Positions 21,575 to 35,700 of a stretch of DNA of 64,000 nt are shown here, piece after piece. Every line of letters starts with the position of its first letter. Within the stretch, counting starts at the first letter, position 1. The notes beneath the pieces are model-generated. The model was not told the DNA's origin. It was given only the letters and a program-made list of their open reading frames with translations, and searched no databases. A program made the position numbers and the translations under genes. The DNA lies in the NCBI GenBank assembly GCA_006503535.1, contig QYRS01000011.1:2232001-2296000 (forward strand), given 5' to 3'. This DNA comes from Arthrinium phaeospermum (lineage: Eukaryota > Ascomycota > Sordariomycetes > Amphisphaeriales > Apiosporaceae).

Positions 21575-23284
21575 TCATGGGTCCTGGGACATCTTTTCGT
21601 TCATCGAGATCGTTCGCTTCTCCGTGACCATCGAGACCACCGGTGTCTCCTCTTCGTACTGCAGGGCCAGTAGGGCCTTTTCTCGGGCCGAGGCTGATCG
21701 AGCATGCGAGACGCGTTTCGCGAGCACCGTATCGAGGTCGTCGGGTCGCTTTCGCGGCGTCAGAGTCGACTCGTGAGGTCCAGGGTGAGGCGCCATGCGC
21801 AGGCTATCGTGAGCATCACCGTCAGGTCGGCTGCCCCAAGACGTCTGGTTGGTAGTGTTAGCAAGTTACATTTAGGACGGCGGCGGCGGTGCAAGCTTAC
21901 CATATTAAGAGTGATCAAGGCATAGATCTTGATGAGGCCGTGGAAGTAGCCAAAGAGGATGGATACGGGATAGTACATGATGTCCTGGGGGTAGCGGCGC
22001 CAGAGACCAACAAGCTTGACGACCTTGGTGAAGGCGAACATCCAGACAAGTTCGGCAATCAGGGCGTAGTGCCGGGTTTCCGGGTCCCAATTGGCGGTGC
22101 CCCACCAAAGGGACAGCAGAATCAGGGGGTCTCCAATAAAGGCCAGCGAAGTGAAGGTGGCCAGGTGAAGAGCGTAAGTGCACCACGGCTGCTGACTGCC
22201 ATCCCAGAAAAAATTAGTTTAACCAATCAATCAAACGATGTATAATGGATGCACTCACGTAATCACGTATCGCTCCTTGACCAAGCTCGTCCAGTTGCTG
22301 CGCCAGTTGCTGCGTGCCCATCGGGAGCATTGGTACATGAACTTCATGCCGTATTCCAGCGTCGTCTCGATTTCGCATTCCTTCTCGTACTGGATCCAGG
22401 TCTTCCACTGGTGGTTGACGAGCCATCGGGTCACAAAGTTGTCGTCGTCGGCGTTAAGAATGTACTTGCCCCAGCGCTCGCGTTGGAACCCGTCGAGGAA
22501 GTCTCCGCTCGAAAGAATCTCGGATCGGTAGGCGCCGGTGCGGCCAGACATGCACGAAGTTCCGCCGTCCATGTTGTGAGTAGCCGAGATCTCGAAGTTG
22601 CGTCGCTCAATGTAGGCCGCGCCAAGCCAGTTCCAGACGTTGTCGGACCACGAGTCAGTGCGTTCGCGGCGTACACGCTGGCAGGTGCCGACTCCTCCAA
22701 TCTTGGGATCCTCGAACGGGGCCAGGATCCAGGGCAGCAGGGTCGGGGGCCACCAGACATCGTCATCCGCCATGATGGTGATCTGGGTGGTGACTTCGGG
22801 CAGGGCCTTGCAGACTTGGAGGCGCTTGTTGGCAATGTCGGTGCAGAGAACGCGGATGTTGGAAGACGGCAGAGACTTGACCAGCTTCTGCAGGGCCGGG
22901 TACTTGTCCCGCGTAGTAATCATTATCATCTGGTAGGGCTTGCAGGCCAGGATGCTCTCCAGCGAAGTGCGCAGCTCCTCGGGGCAGTTGTGGATGGTGG
23001 GGATGACAACCGTCACGTCAGAGGGGGTGTATTTGGGCTCGGCCGGGATCGGCTTCGACTTGTACATCCAATGACTAGTTGAGTGGACAATCGTGCGAGT
23101 ATAGCGCCATAGCCTGGATATATAATTAGCCACCACCGTCCACGAGAAAAAAAGAGGCGCGCATTGGCTTTGGTGACAAGCCACAGTGCATTACCACTTA
23201 CCAGAGACCAATGTGGAATTTGAGCCACGAGGGGGTCAAGAAGAACACCCAGATCGCCCCGAGGAAGGAAGCGATGTCGAACAT
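21575..23284 (-). CDS. GT2-family processive glycosyltransferase (hyphal-growth type)
   Basis: Four exons (23284-23202, 23113-22259, 22195-21901, 21844-21575) give 500 residues. Introns are 88, 63 and 56 nt with GTAAGT, GTGAGT and GTAAGC donors. The protein starts with a hydrophobic anchor (MFDIASFLGAIWVFFLTPSW). A GT-A domain follows from SDVTVVIPTIHN (about residue 60). It has the donor-site aspartates in ADDDVWW (144-146), a second acidic motif NADDDNF (250-252) and the acceptor/product motif QCSRW (289-293). These D, DxD and QXXRW signatures define processive GT2 synthases. Two or three membrane helices follow, then a polar tail. Length and motifs match the Cps1p-like fungal GT2 proteins needed for hyphal growth on surfaces (for example in Zymoseptoria and Fusarium). 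The polysaccharide made is unknown. All key residues are intact. It acts at the plasma membrane. Confidence 0.92.
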
Positions 23285-23763
23285 GGTGCCGGAGTCAGAT
23301 AGCACGTTCCTGTGTGTTGATATGTGATAAAAGGTGGTGAAGAAGCTTCTCAGCGACTTTACGTGACGAGCCCAGGCTTTCGAAGTTTAGGTTGTCGTAG
23401 AGAGACTAGGCGTGATTGATTGCCTGCCAATGATGACCATCGAATGTCCTTGGATTCCTCCAAACTCCGAGAATGCTGGCTGGGTTGTAGGGCGGAGGAG
23501 ATGGGTGAGCCGAGGACGGGATCCGAGGTTGTGAAGTGTTCCAGGGGGTTTGGCTGCGGAGCAGGGGACACCTCGAGCAGTCTCTATGATGAATCTTGCG
23601 GTTGACGATTAAAAGGGAGAAAAAAAAGAAACAAGGGCCCAAATGAAGATATGGGGATCTTTATTCTCTAATTTGTAGCCTTATTTTTTCTTTAGCCGAC
23701 GAACCCTCGAGATTGTGGACTGAACGAGTGGTGAGGACAAACGACGGTTTGACTCAATGGGTG

Positions 23764-23787
23764 TGCTGCTGCTGCTGCTGCTGCTGT
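23764..23787. repeat. GCT trinucleotide microsatellite
   Basis: Seven consecutive GCT/CTG units lie in the upstream flank of the GT2 gene. It is non-coding in the supported gene models. Confidence 0.85.
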
Positions 23788-26700
23788 TGAGAGGCCGGTT
23801 GACGGGATGAAGCGGGATGGTATATCCAGATTCAACGGGAGATGATGGGACCTTTCGAAGGAGCCCAAACAAGCTATGCTCGGATCGGGTGACTGTATTT
23901 CGACAGCACACCACACGCGAACAAGGCGGCGAGAAGAGCGAGAGTACGATGGATGCTTGCGAGAGCCTCAACAGTCAACCTCTGCTGCTACTTGCTTTTC
24001 CAGTCCCGACCAGATACGACGACAACGAAAGCTGACCTGGAAAACGACTGAAGTTCAAGCTCCACACAAGAGAACCCGAGTATAATTATACAATAGGAGA
24101 GATCAAAGAAACACCCTAAAGAAAAGAAGCCATTGATAAAAGGCAATGAGCTTCGAAGGGGATATATAATCAAGAATAACCAGAGGAACGAGACGGGTCC
24201 AGAGCCCGGAGGACGGGAGAGATATATAGTTGAACACTCATGGGCGAGAGAGAGAGAAAGGGCCCTTGTGCGTGTGTGTAATGTGTAGTAGGTAGTAGTG
24301 TGCGCGCGCCTGTGTGTGAGAGTGTGTGCGGATATGCGTTGATGGATGTACACTTGCTCCAAGGGTCGACATGCGGTCTCCATCCACCCATCCATACTGG
24401 ACTTGGTATGATGGAGACCCATCAGCCGAACGGTCCATGGTTTGAGAAGACCCAGCACCACATAGCGACCTATCCGGTTAGAGCGATATGTGTGTAGTGC
24501 TTAGATCCAAACGTCCCAATAAATGACGAAGTCGACTAAAAGTAGTCCGGATGTCCACTCCACGGGCCCTGCAAGAGGTTGCAGTCTCGCTCAGGGTGGG
24601 TGTGGGTGTGCGCAGCGAGAGCGAGCGAGGGAGCAGCCAGACAGCAGAGCCCAGAAGAGAGTGTCAGAGTGTCAGTGGGCGACGAGAGTGCAGCAGTCAG
24701 TATGGGCCGATTTGAATGTTGATACACTAACTAGCCCTAGCCCGTTACGTACCTCGAGGATTTGGGATTATGGATTTTCTGGAGGTACTTACCAGGGCCC
24801 TGTCAGTTGAAAAAAAGCACGAGCACTGGAGGGCGGCAAAGATGGGGAAAGGTCCAAGATTGGAGCATGGATGGTGGCCGTTACGAGGATGCTGGATGCC
24901 CATAGGTGAAGATACCGATTGTACATGACCACCCAAACCGAGGCATGTATTCCAATCGTCAAACTCGACGACTTGACCTCTGTTGCTTGATTAGTCAATA
25001 ATTTTCGAACCATCCCTCGCCGCCATGCGTCCTGCGGTTGAATGATTGGATCGTAGTCAACAAGATACCTCTCAGGTGCAGTGTATTTTTTTTTTCCCTG
25101 GGGGGTCTCATGTCGATTGCTGCCGATTGTCTCCCTCCGTTCTCGCACCTTTTTCTTCATGTCTCTCTTGTTGAGAGACCAGCACTCGTATGTGTGCAGC
25201 AAGTGCCTAGGAAGTGCCCAGGTAGCTGAAGTTGCAGTGGATATTTGGCGCTGGATGGGTATACCTTACCTTACATGGGAGAGGGAATTGAATTGAATAG
25301 TTGAGGGTCTCCCCTCCTTCTCCAATAAAAAAATTGCCAAAATTCGTCTACAGGGCCGGTACGCGCAAATTGGGATCCCTGCGGCGTACGGGAGGAATCG
25401 CAACGCTATCCATCAACATCCAGGAAATGCAACTGAAGATGGCAGAGGTACATGGCCGCGAGAAGAGGGGTGGTGGGGTCCCAGTGGTGCTAGGCCAGCT
25501 GCTACTACTGCACGGCCGGGGTTCTCAGTAAATGAAGCGGCGGCTGGGGCTAGGTTTAGGTTAGTTGACGGATTGGTTTTAGCAGCTAAACCTGCACTAA
25601 GGCTACGCGAAACGATTGAAAGACAACAAGAGGGCAGGGCAAGGGAGGCCAGGTACAGCAGCAGCCATCTCCAGTCTCCAGATTTGCAGGAGAAGAGAGG
25701 CCGAGGTGGGTTGAACTTGATTTGATTCGGTCATGACGGGCCTGTCATGTAAGCGGTGGTCCATCTTGGCAAGGAAGCAATGGCTGTACGTATGTACGTC
25801 GCAACTTGGGGAAGTTTGCCTCTCTCTGTCGCTCTTTTGATATTGGGGTTTATTAACGTCCAAGATACATGTATATGGCAGTTGCAGGTGGCATTGATTC
25901 AAGCATGTAGGAATATACCAAAAGAGCACTGAGTGCTTTGGAAGATCCCGGTGGGGAGGTAACTTGCCAACGTCGAATCCTACCTCCGGCCTACAGGCCT
26001 CGCCCTAGCAGCGCAAGGCCCGGGACTGTAGATTGAACTGCGACCTCAATACCACCGTACTATACTTGCTCGAGAACACGATCCATCTGTTTGTAACCGG
26101 CGCCCGGCGCCGTTACACGTCTTGCTGTTACATGCCTACACCCTACTAATCGCGCGCACACACACACATGCTTAAAATGTGTATTATCCTATCCCAATCT
26201 TGACTTCACTGCATCAGCATCAATTTGGATGCGCGACCTCGTAACCGTATGGGGGGAGCAGAAATACCAAGAGACTGACCAGTCATTCAGCTCGCTTGCA
26301 CTGTTTTCTCTATCTGCGTGTTGTGTTTTTCCTCTCTCTTGTCTGCCATTTGCCATACAGTACGCGACGAACGTGGCAAGACGCCCATACTCGGCGTTTC
26401 CACTCCGTGCCCGCCCAATTACCCTAGATAACGGTTTTCGGCGGTGGGTTTCATTTCCTGAGACCCTTCTAGTTACCCAGTCACGATCATCCAACCATCG
26501 AGCCATAATTGCAGAAGCGGCCCCCCTGGCACAAGGCCTGGACTGTACGCGTGCGCCTTTCAATAGCCAGGCAAAGATCATTTCTCTTCGGGCTCAAGCG
26601 TCATGCCATATCAAATCAGCTTTCACGATGCTCACGTATGTAGCTAAGAAACCGCCGCCATTGTGCGTGCACTGCCCATCGCTCGTGCCGTACAGTGCAG

Positions 26701-29700
26701 CGAGAGCGGCCCAGCCCAGCGCGTACCAAGGCGATTGTGAATCCAGTCCTAGTCGTCCCCGTCCCCGTCCCTGTCCCAGTTGTCCCCCAGCCCCAGTTGG
26801 CAGCCAGTGGCCTCCCCAGCTAATCCGTATCGTGTGAGCACGAAAAACAATATTGCCGAGCGAGGGCCAATCAACGGCCTCGGTCTAGCTCATGGAGGAA
26901 TTGGAGGCGATATTGTGGAGTAGAGCAAGGCGGCCTGGTCTCTCTGCTGGGTTCAGATCTCGGGGCGAAAAGCTGCTAGCTGCTAGGTCTGCTAGGTTGG
27001 CCTGTAGCTCCTCCGTACCAGGCCGTACTGCGCAGCAACTGGACTGACCTCGCGCTTGAGCAGAGGAAAAAAAGCCCTGGGTGGCACTGGTGGGCGGCTG
27101 GGCGGCTCGGAGAGGGGGTCACCCTCTGGCCTTTGCCTCCTATAGCGTCGATCTAGAGCCTCATGATGCCGCTGTTCTCCACGGCCTTGTGAGCATCTCT
27201 CGGTGCGCTCGGTGATCCGAGTGTGCGGGATCTGCTCAGTAGTGCTTAGAGCCTATTTCCGTCCATGTTCGCGCCAGGTCTAAACGGCATCCCATAGGTC
27301 AGCCTGGAACGCTCTCCCCCTACCTGCCTACAGGCTGTTGTTGCATTGCATTGCATTCGTATCTGGCCTGGCTCTTTGCTTTTCTGTCTCGCGACTGCCG
27401 TCTCCGTGCTGCCATACTGCCGGAAAGCCATACATGTACATAGCCACAGTAAATGAAGAAACAAGAGGCCAATCCATCGCAAGCCAATAGTCCGACCGAG
27501 GCACCTGACTTTGGTAAATTAGCTGGTCGAGAGGACATTGTCGGGTACAGGCAAGTGGGAAAGGCCGCCAGGGGTCTGTCCAATTGTCTCCGGATTTCTC
27601 ACCGAGCTAGCTGGAGCTGCTCACCTACCACCCAGCGTACCTTCCTCTGTAGGCCCAGATTTGGATATCAACATCGGCAGCTGCAAGGGACCAATTGTGC
27701 CAGACAGAGGCTTGCGTCCTGCATAAAAGCAAAACCAGGCATTATTAAGGTTAAGTCAGAGGCGCCCACCTGCCGCCTAACAATCGCGGGTGGTTGCAGA
27801 CATGTCTTTATCTTACTTATTTGCTGCACATTAAATCAAATCGTCAACGGTTTTTCAGGGTCTACCTATCGGGCCCGGCCTTCAGCACGTCGACATGGGA
27901 TGGATGTACATTGATCTCGCCAACTACTGAGGTCTACTAAAAAGCCCGCCGACGATGACATACCTACATACGCACACCCGCATACATACCTGCATAAGCC
28001 TGCAAGCCGCGATGATTCCCATTGGTAAGAGGTATACTACGTACTGGCGATATACTTAGCCTGTGTTTTCCGAATGCATGCGTGCTGCGTCTAGGTGGAC
28101 CATAGAGGTCATCGCCCATGGCGAGTAGGTAATAGGTTAGTTGGCTAGTCCAGCGGCGCAGCAACATTGATGCAGTTGGCTGACAGTATGTACCTTTTTT
28201 TCCCTTAGCGCAAAACCGCTGAAAACAGGTTTTCAACCGACGGACTCAACTGCCAACTGCCACAAGCGCACACAGACTTCCGACGACAACCCACGATAAC
28301 GGAGCTTTCCGACGTAATTATACTTGCCTATGCGATCACCCGACAGCTCCCATTCCCCAGACCCAAGTATAATCTTCCTAATTCGGTGGCTTGAACTTCT
28401 TACCCCCTCATCAGTGACATAACTACATGGCACTACCTTGGTCGGGGATAGCTGGCTGGAATGATGTGCTCTTCGCTTTGCAAAACGAATGATCCCTGAC
28501 CTTGGGCCTGCCAGCCTGCGCGTGTCGTCGGTCAACGACTGCCATTTCCAGCACAAATACTCCGAGAGGTGTCTTGCAAAGCCGGCGCGGCACAGCAAAT
28601 GGCAAAAATATGGCACCCCCGAACCAGCAAGTCGCTCGGCGAGGAACGATCAATGGATGTGACCTTACCTCCGGGCGGCTTTACCTGTCTCTCTCTGTGC
28701 TGTGCCCATCAATGCGGGTTGTTGCAAGGCATGGCCAAGACTTGATGATCTCCGAACCATGTCCAAACCTCTCGCCCATTTCCACTCTTCACATCGCATC
28801 CCCGGTCTAAAGGGTATACAAGGTATAGCGCGCCCGTGGGCTGGGGGGCCGGTTGGCGGTATACTGTTGTTGCTGCGCTCTATACTCGGCTGGACACGCG
28901 TCAGTGTTACCATCCAGTCGCATTATTGTCCCGGTCGAACCAGCCGAGCACAGACTGGAGGGTAGCATCGAGACCTGAAAGCATGGACGAAACATATAAC
29001 ATCGTCAACCGAGTGGAACCTCATCAGCCGCCATGTAATTTGGGCAAAGGCGCATCCATCGCGAAGGGACCCATCGTCTTTCTATTACAGATGGAGATGC
29101 ATGCATCATCCCCAAGTTGAGCAGCACCAGCATGTTCACGGTTCAGAGACAATATGGCAAATCCCGTACTACTATTGAGCGCTGCATCTGCTCTGCGCGA
29201 ACCAACCACAAACACCCTCCCCATCCGCGCAAGCAGAAGCCGTGTGATATTCCAGTCTTTTGCCCCTCCGTTCCTGTTGATATGATATATCAATCTTACG
29301 TTGGCCCAGCGCGGGCAAGGTCGAGCCCTCGATTGGCCAAGGGCCCTGAGCCATTGGCCAATAGAGTGCGATACCGTGTGGCGACCGGCGGCCGACGCCC
29401 GCTCGGCACACCAACCAGACGACCCCAACCAAAGCTTCAATCCGTTTGGAAACCACGTATGCAGGCCGCCTGCCCTCGACTTCGTGTAGGCACATGAAGG
29501 ACAAACAAAAAACGGGGTGCATCATGTTATTAAGTAAGCAAGCACACCACTTCTTCCCCCCGTCTGCTCTCCAGTCTCGCCTTATCTTGACGAATAGTCG
29601 ATATTGACATGGGCAGGGCCGAGGAAGTCTGTCTGGTTGCATCGCGGAGCCGCCCGAGAGCCCAGAGTGACTGATTTGAGCTATTCTCCCATCACACATC

Positions 29701-32700
29701 ACACACACAGATACTCACATACACACGCCGCCCGCAGCCGCAGCAGCAGCAGCAGAAGCAGCAAGCATCGGCCTTTTCTCCGAAAACGCAGTGCAGAGAG
29801 TCAGTCTGTGCATGATGCTTCTCGCTCTACCTACATTCAGCAATACATTCGCTCCCTTCCCCCCGTCTATCCACCTTGGCCTCTATCTGGGCAAATCAAG
29901 GTGCAGCACGAGCGGAGATAGGTATACCTGCCTCGAGCATTGGAAGATTGCCGTTGGATCGGTTTCTTCGGGCCACCTGGAAGCGAACATGAACCCTAAA
30001 AACTAGGACCTAACATACTTGGCGTGGGGCCTCTTCGGGGGGTCCTGTCTGGTGGGCACTTTGCGAATCCTGCAAGCATGCTGCAGCACACAATAAACCA
30101 ACATACACGCCAACTAACCTGGACCTTTGGCAAGAACCTGACTGCTGCCGCACTCTCAGGGAGCTGGACGAGACAGGCCGAAAGGGCAGTACGCAATGCC
30201 CAAATCAGGGCTCCTGGGATGGCCTTTTTTTTTTCTCTCTTTGACAGGATTGCGCAATTCTCGTCCATCCTGGCTGGTGATCGCCTCTGATCGACCGTGC
30301 CATGCATGGGATTGATGGTATCAAGATGTCAGACCTACATGCTTCTCCCCGTAGATGGGTAGCATCGAGCCCGCCGTTTCTACAATTGTATGAGCCGACA
30401 GCCTGCCTGCTGCGAAGGCGTTACCACTGGCTGGAATGGCCAGGGATCGCAGGCTCCCCCAATGCAGGTGGCCCTTTTTGGAAACCCACCTCTCGAGCAT
30501 CCCTGGACTTCTGTTCATTGCCATGCATCGGCTAACACGCAGAGCACACACACACCACTCGCCAGCAATCGGTCTTTGGAACCTCGAACTCCTTACGACG
30601 AGCCGCGTCGTCCACGCACATCACAATATACCCAAGTAGGCATGGCAAGCAGGCACTGTCTATTTTAATTTGCAGAGTACGTCCTCCAACCTGCCCTCCA
30701 GGCTCCCAAGATCGTCATTGAGCCTGCTGCCGGCTCCAGGTGTTGTTGGGATGCATTGCGTCGTCAGGGCATGCAAAGCAAAATGCCCATGCTATTGATC
30801 CTCCTGCCCCCCGGTTAGTGGCAACACGATATCGCGGGGTTGCAAGAACTTCAACAACCTTGCAAATTATTTTGGCTACACGTACCTACCGACTCCCAAG
30901 TCCCGTCAGGGTCGATGTCCACGAATAGTAAGTCAACCCGCGTTATTTTTCCCTATTGAAAGGAACTTCCCAGGCGCATGTGCTGTCGGACGGGGAGACG
31001 GAGCAAATCCTACACATGTGCGTGGTGGCTAAGTAGTACTGGCAATTGGGAGGTGGTGGGATGTGTGCGTTCGACGACACGCATGCATGCATCCATCGAT
31101 CTGCTACTATCTCGTCGTCGTACAGGTAGCAGCGAGTCATTCATTCAATTCAATCCTTCATTGGAACTATTTCTTCGTGATTCCCTTTTTTTCTCGTTTC
31201 TACCCTGCAAGGCATTGCGGAGTTTGAGAAGGGACGATAAGTGCCAGTCGTATGCAATGCAGGTTAGGTAGCACCAGATACACATTGGCTGCATCAGTAG
31301 TGATCCTCTTTCTCTTCAGCCCTCGATAAAGGCACGCAAGGCGCGCCTCGACGCCTACCAGTCATTACTACGTAAGATAAGGTAGGAAAGCCCTGTGCGG
31401 CGCAGCTGTTGGTTGGTGAACGAACGACACACTTCAAATGTATATGTGGTTTCGTGGAAGCAAAAGAATGGAAAAGGGAACACAGCACAATGTGTACCTC
31501 TGCAATATCACCATGCAATAAGTGGCTACTGCAGTATAGGATAATCTTCAATAGATGATATTCTTCAACTGATATGCATGACTACATTATGTTATAATAT
31601 ATGACGATCGACCGTTTCGTTGAGTATAGCACTGGGGATATCGTATTTTTGTTTTCAAGTGCAGTGCAGTGCAAGTACTTCAAATGTGTCCTGGCATTTG
31701 GTGCTATTTGATCCAGTAGGTACCGCTAACGTCGTTGAAATGGCAGCAGCAACAGCTACTTAGCAAAGGTGCAGCACGTACCTGCCAAAGGCAGAGGCTG
31801 CCGCGCTGTGGAGAAAGCCTCCAGGGTCCCGCATCAAATGGGTTTTTTTCTTCCCTTCCTCTCCTAACCTACCACATTTTAGGCTTGTGACACTTGTTCA
31901 GCGCACCCCCCACAGTGCCACAACAGCAGACCAGACCAACACGAACATGGCATCTCTCTCTACCCATCCATCGTGCATTTCGTTGTCTGGCCCGACATAG
32001 TCCGCCCGCCCAGCAGCCATGACCAGCAGTAGCAGCGTGCTGGAGGAGGAAGAGGAGGCCGGCTCCGATTCGCCGTGGCCCGCGGGTGGTATGTGTACGG
32101 TATTGACAAACATCCCATCGCGGGAAAAAGAGGGACTGACAGCTGTTCGGGTTTCGATTCGAACAACATTTCCATCTTCCGTGGGACGACACACTGTCGA
32201 GGCCTACAAGTACGATTGATCTGGGCCAGCCCGCCTAGGCCGTCTCCCTCAGTGGCCAGTCACGACGTTCGGCGGCAATAGGGAGTGCATGTCCGATGCA
32301 TAAGTGAGCTCATCTTCCCCGTCTGTGTGGAAAACAGGCCCGGATTCAGCCAGATCGACGTGGCCAAAAAGAGGTACTGCACTGCAGGCCATCAACGATG
32401 CCTGGCCTCTCTACCTGCTTTTTTGCCGCACAAGACGTGCACTCACTCGCATGCTGTGCCATGTACGTACAGATGTCACTCGAGGTTGCCCTCGCACGCA
32501 CATCACCAGAGAAAGAAAGACCAGAAAAAAAGAGCCCTGCGTGCGTCTTGGATTCCCCAAGAACGGGGTTGCTTGCGCCTGCATGTCGAGTATACTACTT
32601 ACTTTCCTTACTGTCAGCAATGAATGTATCGACCAAGTATCTCCGCAGTCCAGCCCGCCCATGGAGGAGGATATCCAGTATTGTTCCCCATCGATATAAT

Positions 32701-35700
32701 CGATACTTGCAGGGGGGGCCCGGGACGTGGGTTTTGCGTAATCTCTCGAACCAGTTTTGCCGAAAACACGGAATTCAACCGCCTACATACGATCTCCGCC
32801 ATCTTCCCTCCTTGCCTAAGTAACGCAGTGCAGTCTAGGCCACCAAGATTGCACGACTACCGAACAATCGAGCTGCATACTCAGGCGATCACGATCAAGC
32901 ATTCCCGAACTTCGGAGTCGCCCAGGTAACCAACCACAACCACCAACCGCCTGCTGCTGGTTGCTGCCGCCGCTGCTGTGTGACTCGAACTAAACTAAAC
33001 CCCAAGGACCCTTAAACCGCATCGCATCCCGGACACGATACTCCCTCCCCAAGGCCGTTATACGTCAACCACCACCGCATTTCCCTCTCTTGGCATATTA
33101 GACGTACGCACTCCATTTAGATTAATGTCTAGGGTGCTGTCCAGACACACACACACACTACCGGAACTCCCCTCCCTCCCCTTGGAGTGACGCAGACGGC
33201 ACTTCGGGAAGCTGGGCTCACTGGCTGCATCGGGCAGCTCGTCAAGCGCAACTCCCATATATTACTATACATGACATGCAACTCCAGGAAAACGTCCAGC
33301 CAAAAAAAGCTCAGACGCGGTCCACATGGCACGGCGGGAGACAGGGCTCGGAGGTGCCATCCCTCCTCCCCGGAGCGGGTGGGATCTGAGCTGTGACGCG
33401 CAGCCACCACCAGCGCACATACTAAGCAGTACCTTTTTGCGGCGCAAAGCTGCTGGATGAAGTCACACATACCCTCCATACCGCACCGTGTTCCGAGCCA
33501 GTCCGCTTCGACCACGGACTGAATATGCTATACTCAAGCTTGCATCATCGTCATCATATAGCCCCTTCCTGCAGGTGCGGGGCGGGAATGGGAGTTTTTC
33601 TTTCCTATCTGTATATATTACGCGCACCATGAGCCAATCTCCCTTCTGGTAGGCTCGCTTCAATGCAGCAGCAGCAGAAAGCGGCTCATAACGTCACGGC
33701 ACCTATCTCTGCTGTGCACCTCTGGTTTCCTTGGCCCAATTGGCAGCCAAGCTAGTCCAGAAGGACCTGATGATATGAACATTTGTCATGCCCTCCCCTC
33801 CGAAGATGCGTCGTGGTGGACTCATATCAGCACCTTGGCTCGACTTTGTTTGTGGGCGGACCGTGACGATGACCCCATTCTGCAATCTCCGCGACGCATG
33901 CATGCTCGCTATGCCAGGGATTGGAGACTAATGTGAAAGTGTGAAAGTGCAAGAGGGCGAGAGATACAGTACATGGAAAGTAGTCCGCTTGGGACTTGGT
34001 GACACGTCAGAATTGCCCGTAGCCTCCTTCCGGAACGGCTGGCCGTCCAATTCGGAGCGGACAGTTCCACCCCCTCGCAAGCGTCCTGCTGGCTGCTGCT
34101 GTTCACCTGGCCCACGGCCCACCGGCCTGCTTGGAATTGGCGGAGAGTGGGCTAGGTGAGGAGATGGCGCCTGCGAGGTGCCCTATGAGTTGGTACTCCT
34201 CCTCCGCTTGAGGGCCAACTCTCCACGATGCTCAACCCGGTGCTACTGCTGGCCTACTGGTCTGCTGGGTTAGCCCTGCTTGTGTGCCCTTCCATGTTCT
34301 TCTCTCTCCCTCTCTTTCTCCCTCTCTCTCTTGCTTGGCCGGGTAGACAGACCACTGCGTTCAATCGATGACCCGAATCCCAGCAAAACAGCAGCAGCAG
34401 CAGAGCCGCCGCTATCACGCCACGGACGCTGCGGCAGGGGCCCGACCGACTACTACTGCACTGGTGACGCTTCTCGCGTGAATGTACATGCTGAACAACC
34501 CCGGTTTCGTCTTTTCTCGCCGACTCGATCGATGATGGTCCACGATTGAGGAAGGGTATCGTGCTCACATCGCCACGGCGCCATGAAGGATCGCCGGCAT
34601 CTCCTACTGCATGCTCGGGACATGACGCACGACGATCAACCGCATCGATATCCCCAGCGCGTACCTGGTTGTGTCACGGGATCTTGAGGACGCGGATCCT
34701 GATCTCGGCCTGCTGCTGCCTCGTCCTTTTCTGGCCGTTGGGGAGCAGGCTGTGAGATGGCGAGAATTTGAACGACTACCGAATTGGCGATAGGGGATTG
34801 CCATGTTCCGCCAAACGAGCCAATGGCTGAACCCGGACGTTTAACCCCCATGCCATTCGTTTGCGAACCGATGGGTTGAGAGAAGTTCCGCGTGCGTGTG
34901 AGGGATGATCTGCGGGTTTCGGACCATCATCAACCTACCTGGCTTCGCTGGCAGCCTGTCTGCCGTCCGTCTTCTCATTTGGCCTCGCCTCATGCCTTGG
35001 TCTGCCAATCTTGACCTTTCTCGGGGGCAACCGAGGTATTCAACCCTACCTCACCCTTCCTTCCCCTCCGCGTGACCGCCCTTCCTGGCCGACGATCTCC
35101 ATCCGCTTCCGGAAGGAGGGAAGACTGAAACTCCGTCCGCGCAATCTCCAGATGCGCCGAAACCCAACCGGGGGAGGGCTACTTGCTGCTGACCTGACTT
35201 GACAGGAAGTTGATTCCGGGATGCTGGTCGTCTACTGATGCACGGCATTATAGAGGGATGAATGGATGGGGAAGGGCGGAGGGCAGAGGGCCCTCGTGAC
35301 GCGGATGGATGGGTCTGCTGACGGCTCCTGCTCAATCAACCTGAGACGAGGCTATCCCCATTCTCGGAGAGAAGAACGAATATCCTGCCTTCCTTTCATG
35401 CCTGCCTGCAACACGCTCGAAGAGGAAGCGAGGAATCGAGGCAGACTGGCTGGCCGGATGGCTTCCGTTGGCCTCTGTCCGCGCGTGCCCGCCTATCTCC
35501 GCGCGCCGAGGAGATCTGGGACTTGCTTCGACAGAGGCGTCGAGAACGTGGTGGTGACCGAGGAAGCGTTGAGTGGAAGGGACCAGGTCCCTCCTGGGGC
35601 CTAGGGCGCGGCGCCATGTGGTCTTTGGCTTTACTAGGACGATGAGAAGCAGGCTGTACTGATTGGTGGCCGTTCCTCGCTCTCTGAGACCTGCGAGGCT

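Noticed and set aside
25950..26010. tRNA-like B-box (CGTCGAATCC)
   Set aside because: T-stem pairing and loop length do not fit, and no A-box or acceptor stem is found at the right spacing.
26229..26837. 202-codon plus-strand open frame in the desert
   Set aside because: Unbiased codons, no motif, and a Pro/Arg tail produced by a CCCGTC-type simple repeat.
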